From Hormiphora californensis (taxonomy: Eukaryota; Ctenophora; Tentaculata; Cydippida; Pleurobrachiidae): 64,000 nucleotides of DNA. Location of the stretch: positions 3,554,750-3,618,749 of the forward strand of contig CM035355.1 in NCBI GenBank assembly GCA_020137815.1, read 5' to 3'. A program made the translations under genes and the position numbers. Of this stretch, positions 47,764-58,973 are shown piece after piece (the stretch's first letter is position 1; every line of letters begins with the position of its first letter). A model generated the notes under the pieces. That model did no database searches. It saw only the letters and a program-made list of their open reading frames with translations, and was not told the DNA's origin.

Positions 47764-47823
47764 CTGTATGGCGGCGCCAGACCCCAATACAGTGCGCTCA
47801 GATGGGGTCGGCGGCGCCAGACA
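47764..47823. mobile_element. 60-bp MITE, CTGTCTGG family
   Basis: CTGTATGGCGGCGCCAGACC at the left and GGCGGCGCCAGACA at the right with GTGCGCTCAGATGGGGTC between. No clear target duplication. Confidence 0.7.
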
Positions 47824-47934
47824 TACTTTGACTAAAAGTAAAAACTCCAATTTCGTTAATTAATTCAGCAATTAAAGTTAAAAAGATATTTGCATTATAA
47901 AATTTGCTAAAAACCCGCAAAAAATCACAAAATT

Positions 47935-49213
47935 TCAAATAGGTTCGATTCTTGTTGCGCCAAGCGCCTTTCTCCACTGCTTAGAAATCACAATAGCAAA
48001 GCACCCGGGCAGGCTTCCCCCTACAGTCCTCTCTGCCTGGATCTCCAGAGGTTCTCTACTCTCCAAGTTGTACTCCACAAAATACACTCTCTCTCCCAGG
48101 TAGCGTCCTATGTGAATTGTCCTATTGTTGGCTCCTGTTATGGTGGCTTCATTGGGTAGAACAAACTCGCTGATATCCCAAGAAGGTTTTACCAGACCAG
48201 TACCTGAAAGGAAAAGGATTGTTAGACAAACAAACAAGTACTAACATGTCCGATTCATTCCCAAAATAAAAAAAAACTCCCTGTGGTGGAATTGGAAGAT
48301 TGGTCAATTATCTGTTGGTTACGAAATAAGCCCTTCCTTGCCTGCCTACCTGATAGGTTGGGGTACTCTATAATTAGTTCAGGCCGCAGTTCCGAGATCA
48401 CAGAGCTGATTTGTTTGACCTCCTTGGATTCCTCCTCGTACAACTTATGGAGGGCATCCATAGCCTCTGAAATGAGAGAGGAAGGTGTCAATATCTTGGA
48501 AATCAAAATATCAATCATAGTCATTAGGGGTCACTAGGTTGACTTGTGAAAGAGATGAAGTCAGCCCAGGGGGGGGGGGGGGGAGAACATTGTACCTATA
48601 ATTTCGTCTGTTTCGGCATCATCAATAAGAGCCAGTTTCAGTTTTCTCTTGGCACCCTTCACTGAGGACTGTATACATGCGAACCTTAGCATGTCCGCCT
48701 GTACTTCCTCCTGCGCCTGTTTAACTTTGACAAGTGTATCCCTATACTTCCTCTCTGTGCTATCTTTCTTGTTGGTGCCCTCGAGACACTGTTGGGCTTG
48801 GTATAATAGCCCAGGTCTGATCTTGCATACTATCGGCTCTGTGATCACCTGGGGGAAGGGTCAACACTAAAATTAGTTGTTACGTCACACACGGAGAAGG
48901 CAGTCTTTTGAGAGACAAATAATCAGTAATTAACAATAATTGACTGCACACCTGTCTGTCGGCTCTCTCCTCAGTTAGACCCTGGAGAGCTAGTACAACC
49001 TTCGCCTCGGTCCTATCCACCGTATCGGATAACACCCTCCTCTGGCCGGCAGTTAACTCCCGACTGGAGAGGGCATCAGATACCTCCCCCAGGTTGTCTC
49101 GGTATTTGTGGATTTGGGTCCGACATGAACCAAGGAAATCATCCGATGAAGAGGATATTGTGGGCAACATCTCTTTGAGGGCTTGGTACGCTTCTGGGGG
49201 AGATATGGGAGAG

Positions 49214-49268
<55 letters not shown>

Positions 49269-51742
49269 GAGAGAGAGGAAGAGAGAGAGAGAGAGAGGGG
49301 GGAGTTGGTCCACCTGCCACCTGCCACCACCTCCAATCGGTTTCCCCCGGGCAACGGGGTCACACGGAGTACCTTTTTTCTCATCCCCTTTTCCCCCTGT
49401 TCGATTTCCAGGTCCGTGTGGCCGCGGCTGAGCGTGGCTGTGTATCAGAAATACGGAAAAAAAATCAGAAAATACAAAATACAAAAACATCTTGGCTAGG
49501 CGGCCCACAGTGTATCAACGCCAACTATTATGTTCCTACCCCGCCTTCTCCGGCTCAGGGTTACCAGTGGAACAGGCATCTTCCAGCCAACTGTGGACCC
49601 CCAACGCCCCTTTATCCACTAACCCGCTAACCAATACTGTTTTTGTTCTACTGGCCCCCCTAACCCACTTCTTCCATTTTTGATAGGGTTCTACATCGGA
49701 GATGATTCTTTGGAACGGGGTGGCTGTCCTCTCTGGGGCGGGGTGGCTGTCCTCTCTGGGGCGGGGTCAGCTGTCTTTACTGGAGCGGGGTCAGCTGTCC
49801 TCTCTGGAACGGGGTGGCTGTCCTCTCTGGAACGGGGTCAGCTGTCTTTACTGGAACGGGGTGGCTGTCCTCTCTGGAGCGGGGTCAGCTGTCTTTACTG
49901 GAACGGGGTCAGCTGTCCTTACTGGAACGGGGTCAGCTGTCTTCTCTGGAACGGGGTGGCTGTCTTCTCTGGAACGGGGTCAGCTGTCTTTACTGGAACG
50001 GGGTCAGCTGTCCTTACTGGAACGGGGTCAGCTGTCTTCTCTGGAGCGGGGTGGCTGTCTTCTCTGGAGCGGGGTCAGCTGTCTTTACTGGAACGGGGTC
50101 GGCTGTCCTTACTGGAACGGGGTCAGCTGTCCTCTCTGGAACGGGGTGGCTGTCCTCTCTGGAACGGGGTCAGCTGTCTTTACTGCAACGGGGTCAGCTG
50201 TCTTTACTGGAACGGGGCCAGCTGTCTTCTCTGGAGCGGGGTGGCTGTCTTCTCTGGAACGGGGTCAGCTGGCTTCTCTGGAGCGGGGTCAGCTGGCTTT
50301 TCTGGAACGGGGTCAGCTGGCTTCTCTGGAGCGGGGTCAGCTGGCTTCTCTGGAACGGGGTCGGCTGTCTTCTCTGGAGCGGGGTCAGCTGTCCTCTCTG
50401 GAACGGGGTCAGCTGTCTTTACTGCAACGGGGTCAGCTGTCCTTACTGGAACGGGGTCAGCTGTCTTCTCTGGAGCGGGGTGGCTGTCTTCTCTGGAACG
50501 GGGTCAGCTGGCTTCTCTGGAGCGGGGTCAGCTGGCTTTTCTGGAACGGGGTCAGCTGGCTTCTCTGGAGCGGGGTCAGCTGGCTTCTCTGGAACGGGGT
50601 CGGCTGTCTTCTCTGGAGCGGGGTCAGCTGTCTTTACTGGAACGGGGTCGGCTGTCCTTACTGGAACGGGGTCAGCTGTCCTCTCTGGAACGGGGTGGCT
50701 GTCCTCTCTGGAACGGGTTCAGCTGTCTTTACTGCAACGGGGTCAGCTGTCTTTACTGGAACGGGGTCAGCTGTCCTTACTGGAACGGGGTCAGCTGTCT
50801 TCTCTGGAACGGGGTGGCTGTCTTCTCTGGAACGGGGTCAGCTGGCTTCTCTGGAACGGGGTCAGCTGGCTTTTCTGGAACGGGGTCAGCTGGCTTCTCT
50901 GGAACGGGGTCAGCTGGCTTCTCTGGAACGGGGTCGGCTGTCTTCTCTGGAACGGGGTCAGCTGGCTTCTCTGGAACAGGCTGGCTGTCCTCTCTGGCTC
51001 GACATGGAATCATCATCCATTTGTATTAATTTATTTTTTTCGCTCGAACCCGTTCCTGCTTGTTTTAGGCTGCCTTAGATTCAGACGGTTTGCTTCTTCA
51101 GTTCCTGATAAGTTGTCTCTTCTTAGAATTCATTGTAGCAGATTGGGCTTCTTTGCAGATAGTTTAGGAGGTCTTGTGCTCCGTCACCATGAGCTTTAAT
51201 CCCACTTTACTTCCCCCTTTTTAATATCATCCCCTTTCCTTAACCCATATGTACATTGTTAAATTTAACCCGTATGTACATTGTTCTTCCTACCCTAACA
51301 CCTACTTACTTTACTTTCTTAACCTCCGCAGGAGGCCCTTCCGTGCCCTCAGCTCCAACACCAACAGGATCCGGGTTCCGGGGATTTTAACTTAAAAAAA
51401 CCCCTGCTCTCCATGGGGCCTCACGGCCCCATTGGAGTGGTGCGTGTAGTGGCCCGCGAGAGAGAGAGCGAGAGATAGAGAGATATGCGATGAGATCGAG
51501 CGCTCGAAGGAACTAGAGAGAGCGGAGAGTCCTCGCGCCGCGCGCGCTGCTCTCTCGCTCTCTATAGATGGCGCTAGCGCTCGGCGCCCGCTCTCCGCAG
51601 CGCGCTCGCGCCGCGCTCGCTCTCGCGCTCGCGCGTCGCTCCTCGCCGCTCGCTCGCGCGCTCTCGGCCCTCGTCGCGGGCTCTCTCTCTCTCTCCTCTC
51701 TCCCTCAGCTCTCGTCTTCTACTCTCTCCTCTCTCCCCGCCA

Positions 51743-51774
<32 letters not shown>

Positions 51775-54700
51775 TGCCCTTCTCTTCTCTCTCGCCGCGC
51801 TCTCTCTCTCTCTCTTCCTCGCTCTCTCTCCTTGCTCTCTCTCCTCTCATCTGCGTGCTTTCCTCTCTCTCTCGTCCTGCTCTCTCTGCTCTCGCAGCTA
51901 GCTCTCTCTGCTTCCGCTCTCTCTCTCTAGTCCTCTCTCTCCTCTCGCTCTCTCGGCTCCCTCTCTCTCTCTCTCTATCCTCTTCTCTCCTCTCTCTCTG
52001 CGCTCTGCTTGTGTCCTCGTCCCCCTCTCTCCCTCTCTCCTCTCTCCCTTTTAATAACTTTGGTAAGATGTTTGTGTTGGTATAACATCCATATCCTCTA
52101 ACTGTGCCACTATTTTCTCAACCGGACCCAGATCCACTACTTCCTCTTCCTCAAGTAGCATAAAGTACGACTCTAATGGGGGGATAGGAATATAATTAGT
52201 GGTGGGGGGATGGGACTCTAATTAAGGGGGGGGGTGACACGTAACACTTTGTAACACTTTGTAACATGTGCAGAAAACTTTTTGTGCACGTTACATGTTA
52301 CAAAGTGTTACATAGTGTTACAAAGTGTTACATAGTGTTACAAAGTGTTACATAGTGTTACAAAGTGTTACATAGTGTTACAAAGTGTTACATAGTGTTA
52401 CAAAGTGTTACATAGTGTTACAAAGTGTTACAAAGTGTTACATAGTGTTACAAAGTGTTACATAGTGTTACAAAGTGTTACAAATTGTTACATAGTGTTA
52501 CAAAGTGTCACAAAGTGTTACATAGTGTCACAAAGTGTTACAAATTGTTACAAAGTGTTACAAATTGTTACAAAAACACAAGGATTTGTAGCGAAGCACA
52601 TTTTCAATCTTTGACCAAAAAATTGATTTTGGAAAAATTTTATTTCTTTTTCCAACAGAAACGTCGTATATCATTTTATTAAGTACAAAGAATCGATTAC
52701 CTATGAAAAAAAGTCAATTGGGTCACAACTCACAGGTGACTCAGCACATTGGGGGCCTCTGAGAGGCACAATACTTCTAATATCACTCTAAAAACTTTAC
52801 CGTTGTCTAAAGTTCATATTTTTCTTTACCAAATGGACTATTTCAGCCCTGATTTCCACAGTCGATGACATCGGAGGCTCAAAACATCCGCAAATTAGTA
52901 AAAAAGTGTATGTTTTAACCCTAGAAATGATTTAAAACTTTTAGATGTGTTCTAGAAAGACACCAAAGTCGTTCAAATTACTTATTCACCAACCGTTGAA
53001 AATTTGCTTCGCTACAAATCCTTGTGTTTTGTAACAATTTGTAACACTTTGTAACAATTTGTAACAATTTGTAACACTTTGTAACAATTTGTAACACTTT
53101 GTGACACTTTGTAACACTTTGTAACACTATGTAACACTTTGTAACACTATGTAACACTTTGTAACACTATGTAACACTATGTAACACTTTGTAACACTTT
53201 GTAACACTTTGTAACACTATGTAACACTATGTAACACTTTGTTACACTATGTAACACTTTGTAACACTATGTAACACTTTGTAACATGTGCAGAAAACTT
53301 TTTGTGCACGTTACATGTTACAAAGTGTTACAAAGTGTTACGTGTCACCCCCCCCCCAATTAACAATGACCAGGGGACTCTAATGGGGGGATAGGAATAT
53401 AATTAGTGGTGGGGAATAAGACTCTAATTAACAATGATCAGGGGACTCTAATGGGGGGGATTAGGGATTTAATGAGGGGGAGGCGGGGTAACGAGGTTAT
53501 AATCTCGCAAACATGAGGGGACGTATTCAGATAAACCAGTGCCCTAGTTAGTACTCACCAATTCCTTCAGATACAGCTATCAGAAGCTCATCACGTTCCC
53601 TTATCAAATCATCCTTTCCTGCTGACGTCAAGGAATTACGTAGCCTCCCAACTACATCATTCAACCTCGTAATCGCATCCTCCACTTCTGTAGTATCCGG
53701 TTGTGTTGTACATGTTTGGACAATCTCACATGCCCTTATCACATTTTCTACCTCTAGCTCCGGTAACGGCTGATTTAGTACACCCTTCACTGCAGCTCTC
53801 AAATCGGCAGTTGTCGATTGGAGAGGGTCGGTCTGGATGGCGATATTGGTAACACTTGGTGCTTCCCGGGGGAGTATTTCACTTAGGGAGAGGGAAGTGA
53901 GGGAGATGTCGGAGCCATTCACTGGAGTTGGAAGAGTTGCTAAGGGCGAAGGTGCAGTTGCTAGGGGTGGAGGTGCAGTTGCTAGGGGTGGAGGTGCAGT
54001 TGCTAGGGGTGATGATACAGCTGCTAGGGGTGATGAAGCAGGGACGGTTGATTGAGGAGGGGTGCTATAACCACTGCTGACAGCTGGAGCTTCTCTTATG
54101 TCATCCAAGGCCCTGCAGAGGAAATACATGTATGATTTATGGGGTGATATAGGCCAAACGAACCTTGTTATATGTTCTATCCCTCGAATACCCATATTTC
54201 AAATTCAACTCACGTTGGATCGGATAGCCCCAGTTCTGTCAGGAGTTGTTTTTGTCTCATTATCTGCGCCTCTTTAAATACTAAATCCTCCTTTAATCGT
54301 ATCTTCTCAGCCATGTAGTTGTCATGCATCTCCATCATTTTTCGGACTACAACCCCAGCTTGGGGCCTCAGGAAGTGGTACTCGTCAGTTTCCTGGTTAG
54401 GGGGGGGGGTGTTAGAGAGGACACGTGATATCCATATAAGGGCATCACGTGGTGCCGCAGGAGGTCCAGTGACTGTTACTCAATACTCATCGGGGCAGGG
54501 GCGGGGCTGGGTGACAAACAGTATCCCCAGTATTTCTGTAGGTACGTTTACCGTAGCCTACGAATGTTGTCGTAGAGCCACACACAAACCTTGGCATACT
54601 GTAGATGAAGCATCAGAGAGTTGAATGATTCCTTCTCCGGGTGAGTCATATCAGGGACAACCTTCCGAAGCAGGATGATGTTAGTGAATTGCTCAACTTT

Positions 54701-57700
54701 GGGTGGACTGGAGACAATACCTGAGGGATACAGATCTGTAAAAAGGGAATAAAATAAGGTTAAAATCAATGATGGTCGATGCCAATTTCAATCTTCTACC
54801 CCACATTGAAATCATATATATGAGGACCCTCGGCCGGACAACACCACGCACAACAAACTCAGAAGTGAGATAGTGAGAACATGGTATTGTGTGTCACAGA
54901 ACATGTAACTAACCAGGAACCGAACGACACAAGTAAACAACCAATCAGAACTCGTTATTTAGGTCACGTGACTGGTTATCAGCCAATCAGGGACAAGTAT
55001 TGCCTGATTCGGTCGGTTCCTGCATGAAACTGTACAGATCGTGTAACTAACCCAGATAGACAGTATTTGTGTCGTACTCTTTGAACGCCTCCTGATTGTG
55101 TTCCTCGATACTTGCCATACCGGGAAACTTGAAGGGATACGCTAGGAACCCCATGTGCAGAATCTCATTTTGTTTTGGAAGAGGAACCTGCGGAGAGAGA
55201 CAGAGGGTAGATATTTTGGGTGTATAACTTGTGTGTTTGTGTGCAGTGTGTGTTTGCAGAACTTGTCTGTCAGTAAACCTTGCTTGTCCAGTTCAGTAGT
55301 CCCGTGTCTTGTCTGTGTGTTTGTCTGTCAGTAAACCTTGCTTGTCCAGTTCAGTAGTCCCGTGTCTTGTCTGTCTGTGAGTTTGTCTGTCAGTAAACCT
55401 GGCCTTGCTAGTCTTCAGCAGTCCCATGTCTTGTCTGTGTGTTTGTTTGTCTGGCAGTAAACCTTGCTTGTCTTCAGTAGTCCCGTGTCTTGTCTGTGTG
55501 TTTGTTTGTTTGTTAGTAAACCTTGCTAGTCTTCATTGTCAGATTACGCGACCCTCCTCCGGTCCGGTGCGAAGCGAGGGTTACGGAAGTAACAAAGTCT
55601 TCAGTAGTCCCATGTCTTGTCTGTGTGTTTGTTTGTCTGTCAGTAAACCTTGTTTGTCCAGTTCAGTAGTCCCATGTCAACACATTACCATTTCAGTGTA
55701 ATGTATCGTCACCTCATTACCATTTCAGTGTAATGTATCGTCACCTCATTACCATTTCAGTGTAATGTATCGTCAACTCATTACCATTTCAGTGTAATGT
55801 ATCGTCACCTCATTACCATTTCAGTGTAATGTATCGTCACCTCATTACCATTTCAGTGTAATGTATCGTCACCTCATTACCATTTCAGTGTAATGTATCG
55901 TCACCTCATTACCATTTCAGTGTAATGTATCGTTCCTTGTCAACTCATTACCATTTCAGTGTAATGTATCGTCAACTCATTACCATTTCAGTGTAATGTA
56001 TCGTTCCTTGTCAACTCATTACCATTTCAGTGTAATGTATCGTTCCTTGTCACCTCATTACCATTTCAGTGTAATGTATCGTCACCTCATTACCATTTCA
56101 GTGTAATGTATCGTCAACTCATTACCATTTCAGTGTAATGTATCGTCAACTCATTACCATTTCAGTGTAATGTATCGTCAACTCATTACCATTTCAGTGT
56201 AATGTATCGTGTCAACTCATTACCATTTCAGTGTAATGTATCGTCAACTCATTACCATTTCAGTGTAATGTATCGTCAACTCATTACCATTTCAGTGTAA
56301 TGTATCGTTCCTTGTCAACTCATTACCATTTCAGTGTAATGTATCGTCAACTCATTACCATTTCAGTGTAATGTATCGTGTCAACTCATTACCATTTCAG
56401 TGTAATGTATCGTCAACTCATTACCATTTCAGTGTAATGTATCGTCAACTCATTACCATTTCAGTGTAATGTATCGTTCCTTGTCAACTCATTACCATTT
56501 CAGTGTAATGTATCGTCAACTCATTACCATTTCAGTGTAATGTATCGTCAACTCATTACCATTTCAGTGTAATGTATCGTCAACTCATTACCATTTCAGT
56601 GTAATGTATCGTCACCACATTACCATTTCAGTGTAATGTATCGTCACCTCATTACCATTTCAGTGTAATGTATCGTTCCTTGTCAACTCATTACCATTTC
56701 AGTGTAATGTATCGTTCCTTCATTCCCGTAATCCACAAACTGCACCTTCACGTTCCCCTCTTGATTTACTACACCACGCGTTAGACACCTGGAAAACCGG
56801 TTAGGAATAAGCAAAGAGACTACCACCCCCTCCCAATAACATTATAGGTCTCACCTACAAAAACGGTATTCAGTTAATATCCCGAACTAACTCTATAATT
56901 TCCTTACCTTGACCAGGCGTTTTGGTAGAATGCAGCGTAGAGGGTGAACCGGCGGACCATCTCGGTGGCTTTGTGGAGCTTCGGACAAACCTGTGTGTAA
57001 TAGGCGAGTTAGAATGTGTTTGTGCATATAAAGCCAGAAAGAATTAGATATAGAGGGACCAACAATCAAGTGATTTTTTGGACCACCGGCCCTCCCCTCT
57101 GGCCGTAATGTGAGAAATATTGAAGTAATGTGACCCACCACCAATACAGCATAGAGGGTGAACCGGTAATAGCATACCTGCTCCAGTTCAGAGTTTAACT
57201 GTCGGGTTATTTGGTAGGCATTCTCGCTAAGAATCTGAGCGTAGAAGGTACACGCACTGGCCTGGTATGTGATCATCAGTTTTATCTCGGCAACCCCTGG
57301 CTTCACTTTGGGATTGTGTTGGTTGCCATGGTGAAACTGTTGGCTGCCATGGTAAAACTGTTGGTTACCATGGTGATTGTGTTGGTTACCATGGTGGTTA
57401 TGTTGGTTGCCATGGTGGTTATGTTGGTTGCCATGGTGGTTCTGTTGGTTGCCATGGTGGTTCTGTTGGTTGCCATGGTAATGCTGGCTGTGTCGATCCG
57501 GGCTGTTTTTATTGTGCCAGGTTTTGCTGAAACAGGACAAAATTATTAACCCATTAATTATCGAGGATCTAATTTCTTTTATAATTTAGTACTGCCAATT
57601 AACTAATTAGTTAACTAACTAATTGGTTAATTACAAATACAAACACCAGTGTTTGTATTTGTACAGTACTCCAGGGAAATTTCATTGCCCTGTCGAGTTC

Positions 57701-57807
57701 TCCTGAGGACACAATCCCCACAAATCAGTAATTGGTTAATTATGTACTTACTGGGAGGTGGGAGAGAATGACCGTCGGTTGCCCTCTTTGTGAGCTGGAC
57801 CCATCAT
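47935..57807 (-). CDS. Tudor-domain, coiled-coil protein resembling STK31 without kinase
   Basis: Thirteen exons: 57807-57752, 57526-57178, 56990-56908, 56788-56695, 55187-55052, 54735-54590, 54392-54214, 54112-53559, 52172-52059, 49193-48952, 48848-48596, 48466-48350 and 48203-47935. Every phase agrees; 863 residues. An N-terminal His/Asn-rich repeat (HHGNQ units) precedes an extended Tudor domain at about 95-240, with FYQNAWSRC, VKVQFVDYGNEGTI and FLAYPFKFPG. Then come coiled-coil parts, a Pro/Ala-rich PPPLATA repeat, and a helical region with KLKLALIDDAETDEI and LRPELIIEYPNLS. The order and these segments resemble animal STK31, a germline Tudor protein, but the frame ends (ATRIEPI) where the kinase would begin. 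Tudor domains bind dimethylarginine on PIWI-type partners. STK31 kinship is from memory and needs a search. Confidence 0.82.
49205..49295. repeat. GA microsatellite next to exon 10 acceptor
   Basis: GA/GATA-rich run directly upstream (on the minus strand) of the Tudor-gene exon starting at 49193; it provides that exon's pyrimidine tract. Confidence 0.9.
49700..51000. repeat. 23/24-bp minisatellite, about 55 copies
   Basis: Units run CTGGAACGGGGTCAGCTGTC plus TTTA or TCT endings; a deleted-base form with GGGGTGGCTG gives 23 bp. Larger blocks of about 240-330 bp are themselves repeated (near 50241, 50484 and 50817). All three plus-strand frames are open for about 450 codons. It lies inside Tudor-gene intron 9. 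On the minus strand, 24-bp units read as PVPEKPAD repeats. Confidence 0.95.
51001..52055. other. intron 9 remainder, CT-rich low complexity
   Basis: 51440-52050 is made of CTCT, GCGC and GAGA runs. 51010-51420 is moderately complex, with a doubled TATGTACATTGTT and a GGGGCCTCACGGCCCC hairpin, possibly the end of an unrecognised element. No gene seen. Confidence 0.5.
52226..53357. mobile_element. 1.13-kb G-tract foldback element with GTTACA arrays
   Basis: Starts with a G run then TGACACGTAACACTTTG and ends with the complement and a C run. Each arm is an array of more than twenty TGTTACAAAG-like decamers plus a copy of AACATGTGCAGAAAACTTTT. The centre (about 52580-53025) is also inverted, bounded by TTTGTAGCGAAGC and GCTTCGCTACAAA. 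It sits in Tudor-gene intron 8, splitting a GACTCTAATGGGGGG minisatellite; AATTAA flanks both ends. Confidence 0.85.
55255..55680. repeat. about 60-bp minisatellite in Tudor intron 4
   Basis: Six to seven units around CTGTCAGTAAACCTTGCTTG and CAGTAGTCCCGTGTCTTGTC. One unit is interrupted at 55541-55595 by the GC-rich segment also seen near 47300. Confidence 0.85.
55684..56716. repeat. splice-donor minisatellite, about 31 copies
   Basis: Units of about 28-38 bp. On the minus strand each reads ATACATTACACTGAAATG then GTAATGAG. The copy at 56681-56716 is the real end of Tudor exon 4 (codons IHYTEM) with its donor; the rest repeat it down the intron. See findings. Confidence 0.95.
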
Positions 57808-57921
57808 ATTTCCAGCTAAAACATGACATGCTGTCACACACTAAAGTATAAAATCACAAATAAAAAACAAAATAGTACACCTCAACACATGTGTGTGAAC
57901 ACACTGTCTCTCTGATCTCAG

Positions 57922-58500
57922 TTAATTTCCCATATAATCAAGTTCTTCTTCCTCCTCCTGATCATCCTCCAGTTGCCCTACTAACTTGTCTCCCAGCAAC
58001 TCTTCAATTGGTTTAGGGGCTACCCAGAGAGCCAGTTGGAGACACTGTTCTCGAATGTGATTGGAGATAAAGGCTTGCTCCAAATTAGGTCTCCTCGCAC
58101 TCATATCCACGTTAACATTAACATTTGTAATCTGATGGTCATCTGAAGATGTCTCATGATCTGCTATCTGATCTGTCATGTGATCTACTGGATCAGCTGA
58201 GGAGGTGGCATCAAGTCTCTCCCTCTTAGCGGATATCCACAGACTACTACTCATTTGATCCGCCATCTCGCTATCCACACGGCGCCGTTTGGCCGTGTAC
58301 ACTGAGTCCACTTCCTGAATGGGAGGGAGACGGTTTCTCTTGCTCCCTGCTCCCCCTCTTGGGGTTGACATGAAGGGTTTGGCGAACAACTCGGAAGTCT
58401 TGTCAAGGTGCATGCGTTTGAGTAATGTCATGATTTTGTTGGGGGAGTGATCCATCTCTTCTATGCCCCTCTTTTTGGCGAGAGGTACGGTTCCATCCAT
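57922..58500 (-). CDS. 192-residue basic/acidic protein, unknown
   Basis: A single open exon from an ATG at 58500 to a stop at 57922-57924. The first part has basic clusters that look like nuclear localisation signals (AKKRG, GSKRNRLPP, AKRRRVDS, SAKRERLD). The middle is Asp/Ser-rich, and the end has a helical region (ISNHIREQCLQLALWV) followed by an EEEEE run. I recognise no family; a nuclear regulatory protein is a guess. It lies 115 bases upstream of the Tudor start on the same strand and could share regulation with it. A short upstream ATG in another frame overlaps the start. Confidence 0.6.
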   Translation of the reverse strand: MDGTVPLAKKRGIEEMDHSPNKIMTLLKRMHLDKTSELFAKPFMSTPRGGAGSKRNRLPPIQEVDSVYTAKRRRVDSEMADQMSSSLWISAKRERLDATSSADPVDHMTDQIADHETSSDDHQITNVNVNVDMSARRPNLEQAFISNHIREQCLQLALWVAPKPIEELLGDKLVGQLEDDQEEEEELDYMGN

Positions 58501-58973
58501 TCATTCTACCTCCCTATCAACTCTTTGTTGGAAGTGGGCCTGACACATGTTCTATCTGTAAAAGGAGGGTATTGATTGAGATAGGATGGTGGGTATTATA
58601 GGAATTGGGGACTAGGAAAGACTCTTTTGACACTGTGTCTAGTAAAACAGGGAGGTACAAGGGAGAAGGGATTGAAGTCAAGAAAATGGGTCTGGGATGT
58701 TAAAAATCATGATAGGATGATAAATGGACAAAGAGGAACAAAATTATAAATTATGCAGCACATACAGAATGCAAAAATATACACAGTTATAATATTCTCT
58801 TCTTCTGCACACCTCTCTCTCATTTTCGAAAATTCATAAACTCTCACTCGCTTATTCCCTCGACTAAACATATTATATGCGTTTCTTCAATTAAATTGTT
58901 TCAATCAATAAAATATAATAATATCTATAATAATAGCATGATATGTATATCTAATATGTCAGGAATGACCGGG
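58501..58973. other. gap between two minus-strand genes
   Basis: AT-rich from about 58730 onward, consistent with 3' sequence of the zinc-finger gene to the right and the promoter of the gene ending at 58500. No gene seen. Confidence 0.4.

Noticed and set aside
49680-51199. Three overlapping plus-strand open frames of about 450 codons
   Set aside because: All arise from the 23/24-bp minisatellite, are on the opposite strand to the host gene and have no unique sequence or start context.
52300-53300. Regular direct repeats resembling a CRISPR array
   Set aside because: Units are contiguous decamers without spacers, arranged as an inverted pair inside a eukaryotic foldback element.
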